Positions 17,281-25,557 are shown, counted from the first letter of the stretch. The stretch is 64,000 bases of DNA from Anaerocolumna jejuensis DSM 15929 (GCF_900142215.1 NZ_FRAC01000022.1:62001-126000), one strand, 5' to 3'. Notes: generated by a model from the sequence alone, not told the origin. Numbers and translations are program-made.

Positions 17281-17397
17281 ATGGCCGGAATAGGTCTGGA
17301 AGGAATAGGTCTGGATGGAATAGGTCTGGATGGAATAGGTCTGGATAGAATAGGCCTGGAAGGAAGATATGCGCCTGCTGAAGCAGGCGCATATTAA
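17281..17397 (+). CDS. Possible 38-residue pentapeptide-repeat ORF over a 15-bp tandem repeat
   Basis: Reading from the ATG at 17281, the repeat stays in frame and encodes MAGIGLE followed by GIGLD units, then RIGLEGRYAPAEAGAY and a stop at 17397. The unit length is a multiple of 3, so copy-number changes would keep the frame. Against it: no Shine-Dalgarno at usable distance, an in-frame stop one codon before the ATG, and part of the frame is a perfect hairpin. I regard it as more likely a non-coding minisatellite than a gene, but record it because the frame is fully open. Confidence 0.2.
   Translation: MAGIGLEGIGLDGIGLDGIGLDRIGLEGRYAPAEAGAY
17287..17361. repeat. 15-bp tandem repeat, five copies
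   Basis: Unit GGAATAGGTCTGGAT. Copies start at 17287, 17302, 17317, 17332 and 17347; the three central copies are identical and the outer two differ at one to three positions. Confidence 0.9.
17367..17394. terminator. Perfect 12-bp stem-loop downstream of the GH5 gene
   Basis: ATATGCGCCTGC, loop TGAA, GCAGGCGCATAT. No poly-T follows on the plus strand, so it is either an RNA-stabilising 3' hairpin or a weak terminator. Confidence 0.5.
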
Positions 17398-17646
17398 CAT
17401 GCTGACAGTAAACGTTTTTAATTTATTGTATTTGCAGGGTGCTGCATTCCTGGGAGACTGTCAAAATAATGATTAGATTCTTTGAAGATACCGGTTCTCA
17501 TATACCACTGTCAGTACACTTTTTTAGAGACTCCGGTGGTACAGAATGAAAATATTTAAGAAGGCTGCTTATCATCTCTATATGGGATTGTGGCATCCTT
17601 GTTTTCATTGCTGCCGGCTCATAGAAAAGGTTTATTTTATCCGCTG

Positions 17647-20325
17647 CTATATATCAAGTTCTCTATGACGTATTATCCTATTTCTATATTTTTGCCTAAT
17701 TTCCATGTTATCAATATATTTACCACACTCAGCTACAATTAGAGGAAGTACTGATAACAGTATGGCAATCAGCCAATGGTTTGCTCCGATAGAAGCTATG
17801 CCAAATATATTACCAACTCCAGGTATTAAAACAATGAGAGCAAATACCAGAATCATGGCTGCCGCACTATAAACCATAGGCATATTGGTCTTTAGGGAAA
17901 CTTTAAATATTGACTTACGGCTTCTTACGGTAAATACATGTAAAATAGAGGACCACCCAAGGATTAAGAAGGACATGCTCTGACCTATTTCATGTGACGG
18001 TGCAACCCCAAGTGAAACCACTACATTCGTTCCAAGGTAATATCCGCACCATACAATTAACGAGCAGATTATGGTTTGTCTTATTATAACATGAATTAAA
18101 TTGCTATTGAAAAAGCTTTCATCACGCCCAATTGGTTTACGCTGCATAATACGAGAATCAGATACTTCTTTTGCTAAGCAAATACCAGGAATTCCATCTC
18201 CTAATACATTAATCAGTAAAAGCATAACTGCCGTTACAGGGAATTGCCATCCGATTAACTGAGCACCCAGCATAATGATGATTTCAGAGATATTACAAAC
18301 AATTAAAAAGTAAATGGTTTTTCTAATATTTGAAAATACATTACGGCCTTCATGCACCGCATCCACAATCGATGAAAAATTATCATCTGCCAATACCATA
18401 TCAGCAGCATTTTTTGCTACTTCGGTACCATTCTTACCCATTGCCACACCAACGTCAGCAGCTTTTAAGGCGGGCGCATCATTTACACCGTCACCGGTCA
18501 TTACTACTACTTCGTCATTTTCCTGCCATGCCTCTACGATACGTATTTTATCTTCCGGTGTAACTCTTGCATATACAGAATACTCACGGATGGAGCTGCA
18601 TAATTCTTCGTCGCTCATTTCGGACAATTCCTGTCCGGTCAATACCTTTTCACCCTCACTTAAAATACCGATTTCTTTTGCGATTGCACTGGCGGTAGCC
18701 ACATGATCTCCTGTAATCATAATGGTGCGAATACCCGCCTTTTTCGCAGAAGCGATGGCGGCTTTACTCTCAGGTCTTGGAGGATCGATAATACCGATAA
18801 GACCAATTATGTCAAGGTCAGTTTCGACCACTTCCAGTTCTTCCTCTTCCGGTAATTTATTTATATGCTTACCAGCTAATGCAATAACACGAAGTGCCTC
18901 CTTGGCAAAGGTATCATGTATGTGTTTGGCCTCCTCTTTCTCCTTTGAATTTTTACCAACGGGCATCCAGTCAAAAGCACCTTTAGTCAGTACCAAATAA
19001 CCACCATTTGGGTCTTCGTGAATGGATGTCATTCTTTTGCGAGAGGAGGAAAAAGGAATTTCCTTCACCTTTGGCCATATGGATAAAAGCTCTTCTTTAT
19101 TTCTTCCTTTATCATCAAACAGTTTCATGATGGCAGATTCCGTTGCATCTCCCATGATCTGTCTATTTCCGTTTTCATCGGTTTCAATAACCGCGTTGCT
19201 TGCCAGTGCAAACTGCTCTAACAGTCTTAACTGGTTTTCTGTAAATTCTTCTGAATCTGAGATTGCAGCTTCCGATTTAGCCCACAATTTTTTTATGGTC
19301 ATTTTATTTTGTGTTAGTGTTCCTGTTTTGTCAGAACAGATAACAGAGGTACTTCCAAGGGTTTCAACTGCAGATAGCTTTCTGATAATAGCATTTTTAT
19401 TAACCATATTTTTAACACCATTGGTTAAAGACAGGGTTATGATTAAAGACAGGGTTTCAGGTACAGCTGCCACTGCCAGTGAGACTGCCATTAAAACAAG
19501 GTGCCAGATACTTTCACCTCTTAAGATACCAACAATCACTAATATGACTGCTGAAAGAATTGCTGTAAAGCTTATCATTTTACCTAACTTATTCAGACGG
19601 GCCTGCAAAGGAGTCATCATCTTTAGGGTATTATTCAAATACCCTGCTATTTTACCCATTTGCGTTTTCATACCAGTTTCTGTTACAACAAAAATTCCAT
19701 TACCTGCTGTAACATGGCAGCCGGAGAATACCATATTGTTTTGGTCTCCCAGAGGCACTTTACTATTCTCTATTACTTCAATATTTTTTTCAGAAGCTTC
19801 ACTTTCTCCTGTTAAAGAAGCCTCTTCCACTTGTAAATCCACAGTTTCTATCAACCTGCCATCAGCAGGTACTAAATCGCCGGAACGAAGCATTACAATA
19901 TCTCCCGGTACCAATTCCGCACTGTCTATTATTTTTTGAATACCATCACGAATCACCAAACAGGTGGGAGAATTCATATTAATCAATGCATCCAAAGATT
20001 TTTCCGCACTATTCTCCTGAGTGATAGCAAGGATAATATTTATTATAACAATACTTAAGATTACGATTGGCTCTAAGAATCCATTTCCTTCTTTTACTGC
20101 CAGCAGAAATGACAGTCCGATTGCAACCAGTAAAATTATGGTTGAGATGTCTTTAAATTGATGCAGAATTTTATTTAGAATGGACTCTTTCTTTTGTTTC
20201 TCAAATTCGTTTCTGCCATAAGTCTGTACTTTTTTAGCTACTTCTTCTGTTGCCAGCCCGTTAGCTGCATCCGATGAAAGTTCTTTTAATACTTCCTGAG
20301 GCTCTAAGTTATACCAGTTTTTCAT
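17647..20325 (-). CDS. P-type cation-transporting ATPase (type II, Ca2+-ATPase-like)
   Basis: About 892 residues. N-terminal cation ATPase domain (WYNLEPQEVLKELSSD), actuator motif LTGES (about residue 180), phosphorylation motif SDKTGTLT (Asp about residue 332), nucleotide-binding domain with KGAFDWM, hinge TGDGVNDAPALK, and six C-terminal membrane segments. The TM6 segment LLINVLGDGIPG keeps the Asn and Asp used for calcium in SERCA-type pumps. In TM4 the usual PEGLP is PETLS; the liganding Glu remains. Probably exports Ca2+, though another divalent cation is possible. The longest frame starts at 20370, but AAAGGTGG lies 6 bases before the ATG at 20325 (MKNWYNLEP). Lies downstream of a small ORF and a MarR gene with shared operator half-sites. 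Confidence 0.93.
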   Translation of the reverse strand: MKNWYNLEPQEVLKELSSDAANGLATEEVAKKVQTYGRNEFEKQKKESILNKILHQFKDISTIILLVAIGLSFLLAVKEGNGFLEPIVILSIVIINIILAITQENSAEKSLDALINMNSPTCLVIRDGIQKIIDSAELVPGDIVMLRSGDLVPADGRLIETVDLQVEEASLTGESEASEKNIEVIENSKVPLGDQNNMVFSGCHVTAGNGIFVVTETGMKTQMGKIAGYLNNTLKMMTPLQARLNKLGKMISFTAILSAVILVIVGILRGESIWHLVLMAVSLAVAAVPETLSLIITLSLTNGVKNMVNKNAIIRKLSAVETLGSTSVICSDKTGTLTQNKMTIKKLWAKSEAAISDSEEFTENQLRLLEQFALASNAVIETDENGNRQIMGDATESAIMKLFDDKGRNKEELLSIWPKVKEIPFSSSRKRMTSIHEDPNGGYLVLTKGAFDWMPVGKNSKEKEEAKHIHDTFAKEALRVIALAGKHINKLPEEEELEVVETDLDIIGLIGIIDPPRPESKAAIASAKKAGIRTIMITGDHVATASAIAKEIGILSEGEKVLTGQELSEMSDEELCSSIREYSVYARVTPEDKIRIVEAWQENDEVVVMTGDGVNDAPALKAADVGVAMGKNGTEVAKNAADMVLADDNFSSIVDAVHEGRNVFSNIRKTIYFLIVCNISEIIIMLGAQLIGWQFPVTAVMLLLINVLGDGIPGICLAKEVSDSRIMQRKPIGRDESFFNSNLIHVIIRQTIICSLIVWCGYYLGTNVVVSLGVAPSHEIGQSMSFLILGWSSILHVFTVRSRKSIFKVSLKTNMPMVYSAAAMILVFALIVLIPGVGNIFGIASIGANHWLIAILLSVLPLIVAECGKYIDNMEIRQKYRNRIIRHRELDI

Positions 20326-20470
20326 ACTTTTCCACCTTTCATAGATAATGTAAAACAAATAACCTTTCACATATCTTTTAAGCCATATCGCTGGAAAACG
20401 CGATATGCCCTGGTGTAGAGAGAAAAAATTAGAATAGAAAATTTGTTGCTATTAGATTCTTTCACTCTAA

Positions 20471-20617
20471 TTAATAGTGACCGTCTCTTATACAAACCTT
20501 CTGTTCTTCATACAAAGTGCTCTTGAGAAAAGGGACTCCGGATCTTTTTACAGAGTTCTTATCATACTTGTTATTAACCTGTATATCGTAATGTGTAAAT
20601 TGATTTTGATTTTTCAA
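20471..20617 (-). CDS. Small ORF of 48 residues, unknown function
   Basis: A TTG-initiated frame beginning with (M)KNQNQFTHYDIQVNNK and ending CIRDGHY. An ideal AAAGGAGG sits 5 bases before the TTG. The product is polar, with no membrane helix, and has one Cys. I do not recognise a family. In its favour are the strong ribosome binding site, and a palindrome and a -10 box immediately upstream; its place between a MarR regulator and the pump that regulator may control also fits. Against it are the short length and non-ATG start. It is probably co-transcribed with the ATPase gene, about 145 bp downstream. It may be a small regulator or accessory peptide of the pump, or a leader peptide. Confidence 0.5.
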   Translation of the reverse strand: MKNQNQFTHYDIQVNNKYDKNSVKRSGVPFLKSTLYEEQKVCIRDGHY

Positions 20618-20634
20618 AGATACCTCCTTTCTGA

Positions 20635-20662
20635 TAGTTCATTAATGAACTAATTTGTTATA
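20635..20662 (-). promoter_or_regulatory. Palindromic MarR-type operator and -10 box before the small ORF/ATPase
   Basis: TAGTTCATTAATGAACTA (20635-20652) is a perfect 18-bp palindrome. On the minus strand a -10-like TATAAC (20657-20662) lies 4 bp upstream, so the palindrome covers the expected transcription start, as for a repressor. The half-site AGTTC recurs in the marR promoter. Confidence 0.65.
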
Positions 20663-20732
20663 AAAAATACCAGGAAGCAAACTAAAGTATAATTAATTAG
20701 GTCTTATTAAATTATATTTTAGTTAAGAATAT

Positions 20733-21167
20733 TTATTTTAATTCTTCACTAATATTATCTACTATTTTCTTTGATATTCTAATCATTAACTCGCTTTCTT
20801 CTTCCGTAATATTGTGAAATAGAATGTCAAGAAGATGTTCTCTCACTTTCTCAATATCTTCAATTACAGGACTTGCAGACTCTGTTACATTAAGATGCAT
20901 ATACCTGCGGTCTGTACTGTCCCCTATTACTGAAATATATTTTTTATGAGACAAATCTTCAATGGAATTAGAAATATGTGCTTTGGATATATACTGAATT
21001 TGGGCTATATCTTTAGCGGTATTATGTTCACCACATTGAGATATAAAATATAGAATCTCTATTTCTATCTTTTTTAGATTGTATTTCTTCATCACCCAAT
21101 CATATTCTCTTTCATATAGCTTTTTGAATTGATGGCCGTTTATCAAAATATCAAAAGAATTCAGCAT
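20733..21167 (-). CDS. MarR-family transcriptional regulator
   Basis: A 144-residue winged-helix regulator. N-terminal dimerisation helices (FKKLYEREYDWVMKKYNL) are followed by the DNA-binding region HNTAKDIAQIQYISKAHISNSIEDLSHKKYI and the wing SVIGDSTDRRYMHLNVTE. C-terminal helices complete the dimer interface. Such proteins usually repress their own and a neighbouring promoter and are released by a ligand or stress. GAGGT lies 6 bases before the ATG. Its promoter carries four phased AGTTC-type boxes, and a palindrome of the same half-site precedes the small ORF/ATPase unit. I infer autoregulation and control of the pump. Confidence 0.9.
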   Translation of the reverse strand: MLNSFDILINGHQFKKLYEREYDWVMKKYNLKKIEIEILYFISQCGEHNTAKDIAQIQYISKAHISNSIEDLSHKKYISVIGDSTDRRYMHLNVTESASPVIEDIEKVREHLLDILFHNITEEESELMIRISKKIVDNISEELK

Positions 21168-21226
21168 AATATAACCTCATAAAGTTTTTTGTATAACTCT
21201 TGTCTATTGTAACCTCATAATGAAAA

Positions 21227-21305
21227 TAACTGTTTTCCAGTGAACTGTTTTTTATGGAACTGTTTACTTGTGAACTATTATAAGAAATTTCAAGTTGTAT
21301 GTCAA
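21227..21305 (-). promoter_or_regulatory. Consensus marR promoter with four AGTTC boxes spaced 15 bp
   Basis: Minus strand: TTGACA (21300-21305), 17-bp spacer, TATAAT (21277-21282). From the -10 into the leader, the element ACAGTTC (plus strand GAACTGT) recurs at 21272, 21257, 21242 and, degenerate, 21227: exactly 15 bp apart. The first copy overlaps the -10 box. This fits an autorepressor operator array. Confidence 0.75.
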
Positions 21306-21357
21306 TAGTAAATTTTATATAGTATTGAATAAACAATTGTTTTAATTATTTATTCCA

Positions 21358-21570
21358 CTATGCTTTTTCTTGTTTTATACTTATATAACCGGCTTCATCT
21401 CCATATATCCCAGCATTTTTTCTACGATTGCGCTGAATAACGGAGTCATCCAGAACGACGGCTTTAACACGTTCCGGCCTGGTCGGCTCATCTAAAATGG
21501 AAGTGACCTTTGCAGCTAAGAGTGGTAAAAATTTATTCCAGGGGTTATGGCGCCGTTGCAGAGGTAAGAA
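21358..21570 (-). pseudogene. Remnant of a DDE transposase (IS4-like), central fragment
   Basis: An open reverse frame without a start reads NPWNKFLPLLAAKVTSIL, then LDEPTRPERVKAVVLDDSVIQRNRRKNA, then unrelated residues to a stop at 21358. The VLDDSVIQRNR segment resembles, from memory, the first catalytic Asp region of DDE transposases of IS4/IS701-like elements common in Lachnospiraceae. No ends, start or second and third catalytic residues are present, so only a short internal piece survives. Confidence 0.45.
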
Positions 21571-21617
21571 TACCTATGGATTTACTTACAGCAAAACAAT
21601 GATATATGAAAATTTCA

Positions 21618-21646
21618 TTGCAAATTATTACAGAATTCAGTACAAT
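21618..21646 (+). promoter_or_regulatory. Promoter of the phosphoglucomutase gene
   Basis: TTGCAA (21618-21623), 17-bp spacer, TACAAT (21641-21646), 41 bp before the GTG start. Confidence 0.65.
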
Positions 21647-21687
21647 AGGTAGAAGTAAAAAGTAAATCTGAAAGGAGACACAAGATA

Positions 21688-23403
21688 GTGGAATATTTAG
21701 AGAAATACAATAAGTGGACGACCAGCGATTATTTTGATGATGAAACCAGAAAAGAATTGTTAGGATTAAAAGGCAATGACGCTGAGATCAAGGATCGCTT
21801 TTATAAAGATCTGGAATTTGGTACAGGCGGACTCCGTGGTGTACTGGGTGCGGGAAGCAACCGCATGAACCTGTATACGGTAAGAAAGGCAACCCAGGGC
21901 CTGGCTAATTATATCATAAAACAGGGCGGAGAAGATAAAGGGGTAGCCATAGCCTATGATTCCAGAAGAATGTCTCCGGAATTTGCGGAAGATGCCGCAC
22001 TTTGCCTTAATTCCAACGGAATAAAGGCCTATGTATTCGAATCCTTACGACCGACACCGGAGCTGTCCTTTGCGGTAAGAGAGCTTCACTGTATCGCCGG
22101 TATTGTAATCACAGCAAGCCATAACCCTCCGGAATATAACGGATACAAGGTATACTGGGAAGATGGCGCACAGATAACATATCCCAAGGATGTGGAGATT
22201 ATCGGTGAGGTGAATGCCATTACCGAATATTCTGCCGTTAAGACAATGGATAAGAAGGCAGCAGAGGAAAAGGGACTGTTTCATATTATCGGCAAAGAAA
22301 TTGATGACAGGTACATGGAAGAGCTTAAAAAGCTCGTAGTGAATCCTATTGCAGATGAATGCAGGGATATGAAGATTGTGTACACTCCCCTTCATGGAAC
22401 CGGTAACCTTCCTGTTAGAAGAATCTTAAAGGAATTAGGCTTTACCAATGTCTATGTAGTGAAAGAACAGGAGCTTCCCGACGGGAATTTCCCTACCGTA
22501 GGATATCCCAACCCGGAGGACCCGAAGGTATTTACCCTTGCCAAGAAGCTGGCAGATGAAATAGGCGCAGACTTAATTCTTGCAACGGACCCGGATGCAG
22601 ACAGGCTTGGGGTACAGGTAAGAGGAGAGGATGGAGAGTTCATTCTGCTTACAGGGAATATGTCGGGCGCCCTGATCGCAGAGTATGTATTCTCCCAGAA
22701 AGCAGCCCATAATACGCTTCCGAAGAATGCTGCCTTGATTAAGACTATTGTAACGGGCAATATCTCCGATAGAATTGCAGCCTATTACGGTGCCGCATTA
22801 ATTGAAGTATTAACTGGTTTTAAATACATCGGCGAGCAGATTAAATTCTTTGAGGAAACCGGCTCTCATGAGTATGTATTCGGTTTTGAGGAAAGCTATG
22901 GCTGCCTGGTAGGAACCCATTCCAGGGATAAGGATGCAGTTGTTGCGGTCATGGCACTGTGTGAGGCAGCAGCTTATTATAAAACCCAGGGCATCTCTCT
23001 TTACCAGCAGATGAACAAAGTATTTGAAAAGTACGGATATTTTAAAGAGGATTTGGTCTCCGTTACTTTAAAAGGCATTGAGGGCATGGAGAAAATCAAG
23101 GAAATCATGGAAGGCTACCGCAAAAATCCTCCTTTGGCAGCAGGCGGACTGAAGGTATTGAAGTTCAGAGATTACAAAGAGGATAAGATTACGGACCTGG
23201 TGACAAAAGAAGTAACCCCTACAGGTCTTCCGAAATCAGATGTGCTTTACTTTGAGCTGGAAGAGGATGCATGGTGTGCCGTAAGGCCTTCCGGAACAGA
23301 ACCGAAAATCAAGTTCTATTTTGGAGTAAAGGGAACGAGCCTGGCAGATTCTGCCGAGAAATTAGAGAAGCTTGTTCATGACCCTGTATTTAAAGTGGAT
23401 TAA
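21688..23403 (+). CDS. pgcA: Alpha-phosphoglucomutase (phosphohexomutase family)
   Basis: Interconverts glucose-1-phosphate and glucose-6-phosphate in the cytoplasm. The 571 residues show all phosphohexomutase landmarks: GTGGLRG near residue 50, the phosphoserine loop ITASHNPPEYNGYK, the metal loop TDPDADRLGV, the sugar loop FGFEESYGCLVGTH, and the phosphate loop RPSGTEPKIKFYF. Starts at GTG 21688 with AAAGGAG 10 bases upstream; no closer ATG is in frame. Its product or substrate, glucose-1-phosphate, feeds nucleotide-sugar and glycogen pathways. Monocistronic, with its own promoter and a strong terminator. Confidence 0.92.
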   Translation: MEYLEKYNKWTTSDYFDDETRKELLGLKGNDAEIKDRFYKDLEFGTGGLRGVLGAGSNRMNLYTVRKATQGLANYIIKQGGEDKGVAIAYDSRRMSPEFAEDAALCLNSNGIKAYVFESLRPTPELSFAVRELHCIAGIVITASHNPPEYNGYKVYWEDGAQITYPKDVEIIGEVNAITEYSAVKTMDKKAAEEKGLFHIIGKEIDDRYMEELKKLVVNPIADECRDMKIVYTPLHGTGNLPVRRILKELGFTNVYVVKEQELPDGNFPTVGYPNPEDPKVFTLAKKLADEIGADLILATDPDADRLGVQVRGEDGEFILLTGNMSGALIAEYVFSQKAAHNTLPKNAALIKTIVTGNISDRIAAYYGAALIEVLTGFKYIGEQIKFFEETGSHEYVFGFEESYGCLVGTHSRDKDAVVAVMALCEAAAYYKTQGISLYQQMNKVFEKYGYFKEDLVSVTLKGIEGMEKIKEIMEGYRKNPPLAAGGLKVLKFRDYKEDKITDLVTKEVTPTGLPKSDVLYFELEEDAWCAVRPSGTEPKIKFYFGVKGTSLADSAEKLEKLVHDPVFKVD

Positions 23404-23410
23404 ATGAATA

Positions 23411-23466
23411 AAGGGCGAAAGTATATTCCTTTCAAGGAAAGGAAAGTACTTTCGCCCTTTTATTTT
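23411..23466 (+). terminator. Terminator after pgcA, possibly bidirectional
   Basis: AAGGGCGAAAGTA pairs with TACTTTCGCCCTT, followed by TTATTTTA. It lies between two convergent genes and has A-rich sequence on its left, so it may also stop the minus-strand operon. Confidence 0.85.
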
Positions 23467-23495
23467 ACGGGATAAGGCTATGGTCTACCGCAGGA

Positions 23496-24458
23496 TTACA
23501 GCTTTTGTCCGCAGTTGGGGCAGAAGTTTGCACCAGTAGATTTCTGTCCGCAGTTAGGGCAGAAATTAGGCTTTGAGCCGGTATTGGAATTGGCCGCCTG
23601 GTTCGTTCCGGCGTTATTCATATGATTAAGCATCTGATTTGCCATATTGGCTCCCATCATCATACCTGCCATATCGGAAGCCATGCTGTTAGAGCCGCCC
23701 TGCTTTCCGGATAAAAGCCCGTCTGTCATGGCTACCTGCTGATAACGGTTAAGGTCACCTACCATTCCGTAGGAAGCATTTTTAGTGATCATCGACTGAA
23801 CCTCTTCCGGATAGGTAAAGCTCATAATCTGAAAGCCGGTCACGCTGAGTCCCGTATCGAAGAGCTGCATATCCAGGTCAGTCTTGATTCCAGCACTAAT
23901 GTCATAGGAATTAGCCTGGAGGTTGAACATATCCTTGCCTTCCTTTGCAATCCATTTCATAAGAAGCTGGTCTAACAGTGCTGTGATACGAAGCTTTACA
24001 TCCTCCACAAGGTAGCTTTCCTTGACACCGGCAATCTTATCAATCAGCTTAATATAATCTTTTACTTTAAACTGAAAGGTACCGTTGGAGCGGATCGGAA
24101 GGCCGCCGGGAAGAGTGGGAGCCGGAATATTAATGGCATTTTTGGTACCCCATTTTACAGTAAATTCCTTGGTATTGACGAATAGAACCTCTGCACGCAT
24201 GCCACTGTTAAAGCCGAATTTAAAACCGCCTAAAGTAGAAAGAAAGGGGATGATCTGGGATTCGATGTCGTAATCACCATCATCCTGAAAAATTCCCTCC
24301 ACTTTTCCGTTATACAGGAATATGGCATCCTGCCCGGGACGGATGATGAGCCTGCTGCCCTTTTTTATTTCCCTGTTGCTCCATTTCCAAAATATCATGT
24401 CTTCTCTGAATTCTTCCCATTCCACTACATTGGAAAACTGGTCTTTAAAGAAACCCAT
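23496..24458 (-). CDS. SPFH-domain protein with C-terminal zinc ribbons (YdjI-like)
   Basis: A 320-residue protein. The N-terminal 230 residues form an SPFH/Band-7-like domain often labelled virion core protein-like (ENVVEWEEFRED-like opening, IIRPGQDAIFLYNGKVEG, LLDQLLMKWIAKEGKDMF). A Met/Asn/Gly-rich linker follows (DMAGMMMGANMANQMLNHM). It ends in two CPNCGQK zinc ribbons. No transmembrane helix is evident. Last gene of a pspA-ydjG-ydjH-ydjI-like operon. In Bacillus subtilis the Ydj proteins work with PspA at stressed membranes, and YdjI is the flotillin-like member. Here a 178-bp gap separates it from the ydjH-like gene. Confidence 0.85.
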   Translation of the reverse strand: MGFFKDQFSNVVEWEEFREDMIFWKWSNREIKKGSRLIIRPGQDAIFLYNGKVEGIFQDDGDYDIESQIIPFLSTLGGFKFGFNSGMRAEVLFVNTKEFTVKWGTKNAINIPAPTLPGGLPIRSNGTFQFKVKDYIKLIDKIAGVKESYLVEDVKLRITALLDQLLMKWIAKEGKDMFNLQANSYDISAGIKTDLDMQLFDTGLSVTGFQIMSFTYPEEVQSMITKNASYGMVGDLNRYQQVAMTDGLLSGKQGGSNSMASDMAGMMMGANMANQMLNHMNNAGTNQAANSNTGSKPNFCPNCGQKSTGANFCPNCGQKL

Positions 24459-24636
24459 CGTTATTTTTTCCTTTCCTTGCTGAAATCTTTTATGGTCATA
24501 TAAGATAAATCATAGTCTAAAATTTCATTTAGCTTATATAGTGTTGTCAGTCTGCTGCTTCTCCTGATATAGCTGTTATAAATCTATTAAACTACAATAC
24601 AGCAATAACTGCAATGCCAAAATAATTCTATCTGCC

Positions 24637-25557
24637 TTAAAAGCTTCTGCTGCCTCCGCTGTGGGAGTGTCCTCCGCTTGAAATACCGCCACCTCCGCTG
24701 CTTCTTGGGCCGCTGCCGCCATTTGACTGGGGTGTGGGCTTTTTCACCCTGGTTGTAGTGGTGCGAAGATAATCATCCCTGCTGTCTGTAATGCCGGAAT
24801 TGCTGCCATCCATATAATCCCTGCCCTGGGCGGTCATTCTGCCGCCGGAATTTGCAGCCATTATTCCTACGGTAACAGCACCTATGGCAAGGGCAATACC
24901 CAGTTGAAGAAAGGTATTGTAGAAGGGATTCTTTTCTTTCTGCCCATAGTAGTTACTGGGGCCGTCATAAGAGGATTCACCGTAGTAATTTCCGGAACCG
25001 GGCTCTCCCGAGGCAGGGGTTTCCTTGACTCCTTTTTCCTCATTCATATAGTAGGCGGATTCCTTGGCAAATTCTATAAAAGCCTTTTTATATTCAGCAG
25101 CCTTCAGGGAGCTATCAATATCATCTAAGATATATTCAATGCGGTCATTGTTTACGTAATATTCGGATTTCCCATAACCGTGAATGGTAACGCTGCGGTT
25201 TCCCTCTTCCATATTAATAAGCATCATTACGGTACTGCCGAATTGCTCCTCATAACCAAAGCCCTTTTCGTCATAGAAATCTTCCATATAGTCAATGGGA
25301 GCTTTACCACCCAGGTCACCGGAGGTAATCATGATAATATCGGCCTTTGCTTTCTCGCTGTATTTCTTGCAGGTATCCGTCAGCTCATTTACTTCTTCCT
25401 CGGAAAAAAGACCGTAATTATCATATACATATTGCTTACTGTCTTCCTCGGAGGCGTTTACCGGAAGAGGGGTCCTTCCATAGAGAAAAAGGCCTGCGAT
25501 AACAGTGAAGATAAGGCTTAAGGCTAACAATGCGGATTTTTTACAAGCTAATTTCAT
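24637..25557 (-). CDS. TPM-domain membrane protein (YgcG/YdjH-like)
   Basis: A 306-residue exported, membrane-bound protein. An N-terminal signal or anchor helix (SALLALSLIFTVIAGLFLYG) leads to a TPM (Psb32) domain at residues 35-175, with VYDNYGLFSEEEVNELTD, ADIIMITSGDLGG and MLINMEEGNRSVTIHGYG. A second helix (FLQLGIALAIGAVTVGIMA) follows, and then a low-complexity Ser/Gly/His tail ending GGSRSF. TPM proteins are membrane-associated with suggested phosphatase or chaperone-like roles. Its start overlaps the upstream stop by 4 bases (ATGA). By synteny it matches YdjH, a membrane partner of PspA in Bacillus. Confidence 0.85.
   Translation of the reverse strand: MKLACKKSALLALSLIFTVIAGLFLYGRTPLPVNASEEDSKQYVYDNYGLFSEEEVNELTDTCKKYSEKAKADIIMITSGDLGGKAPIDYMEDFYDEKGFGYEEQFGSTVMMLINMEEGNRSVTIHGYGKSEYYVNNDRIEYILDDIDSSLKAAEYKKAFIEFAKESAYYMNEEKGVKETPASGEPGSGNYYGESSYDGPSNYYGQKEKNPFYNTFLQLGIALAIGAVTVGIMAANSGGRMTAQGRDYMDGSNSGITDSRDDYLRTTTTRVKKPTPQSNGGSGPRSSGGGGISSGGHSHSGGSRSF

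Larger units (their letters stand above)
17232..17646. other. Convergent intergenic region with a 15-bp minisatellite and a hairpin
   Basis: Between the GH5 gene and the reverse-strand ATPase gene. It contains the tandem repeat at 17287-17361 and a 12-bp perfect stem-loop (17367-17394). Beyond 17400 nothing recognisable was seen. Confidence 0.6.
20326..20732. other. Region between marR-like gene and the ATPase, holding a small ORF and operator
   Basis: Contains a previously uncalled 48-codon frame (20471-20617), its Shine-Dalgarno, an 18-bp palindrome and a -10 box. The 145 bp between the small ORF and the ATPase carry no further gene and no clear terminator. Confidence 0.6.
21168..21687. 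other. Intergenic region upstream of marR-like and pgm genes
   Basis: About 520 bp containing the marR promoter/operator (21227-21305, minus), a transposase remnant (about 21358-21570, minus) and the phosphoglucomutase promoter (21618-21646, plus). A reverse frame overlapping the operator is not a gene. Confidence 0.6.

Noticed and set aside
19022..19939. 305-codon plus-strand frame
   Set aside because: Antisense shadow of the P-type ATPase; codon pattern and domain evidence favour the minus strand.
20371..20732. MarR, small ORF and ATPase as one uninterrupted operon
   Set aside because: A palindrome and -10 box lie between marR and the small ORF, so a separate promoter is more likely, although read-through cannot be excluded.
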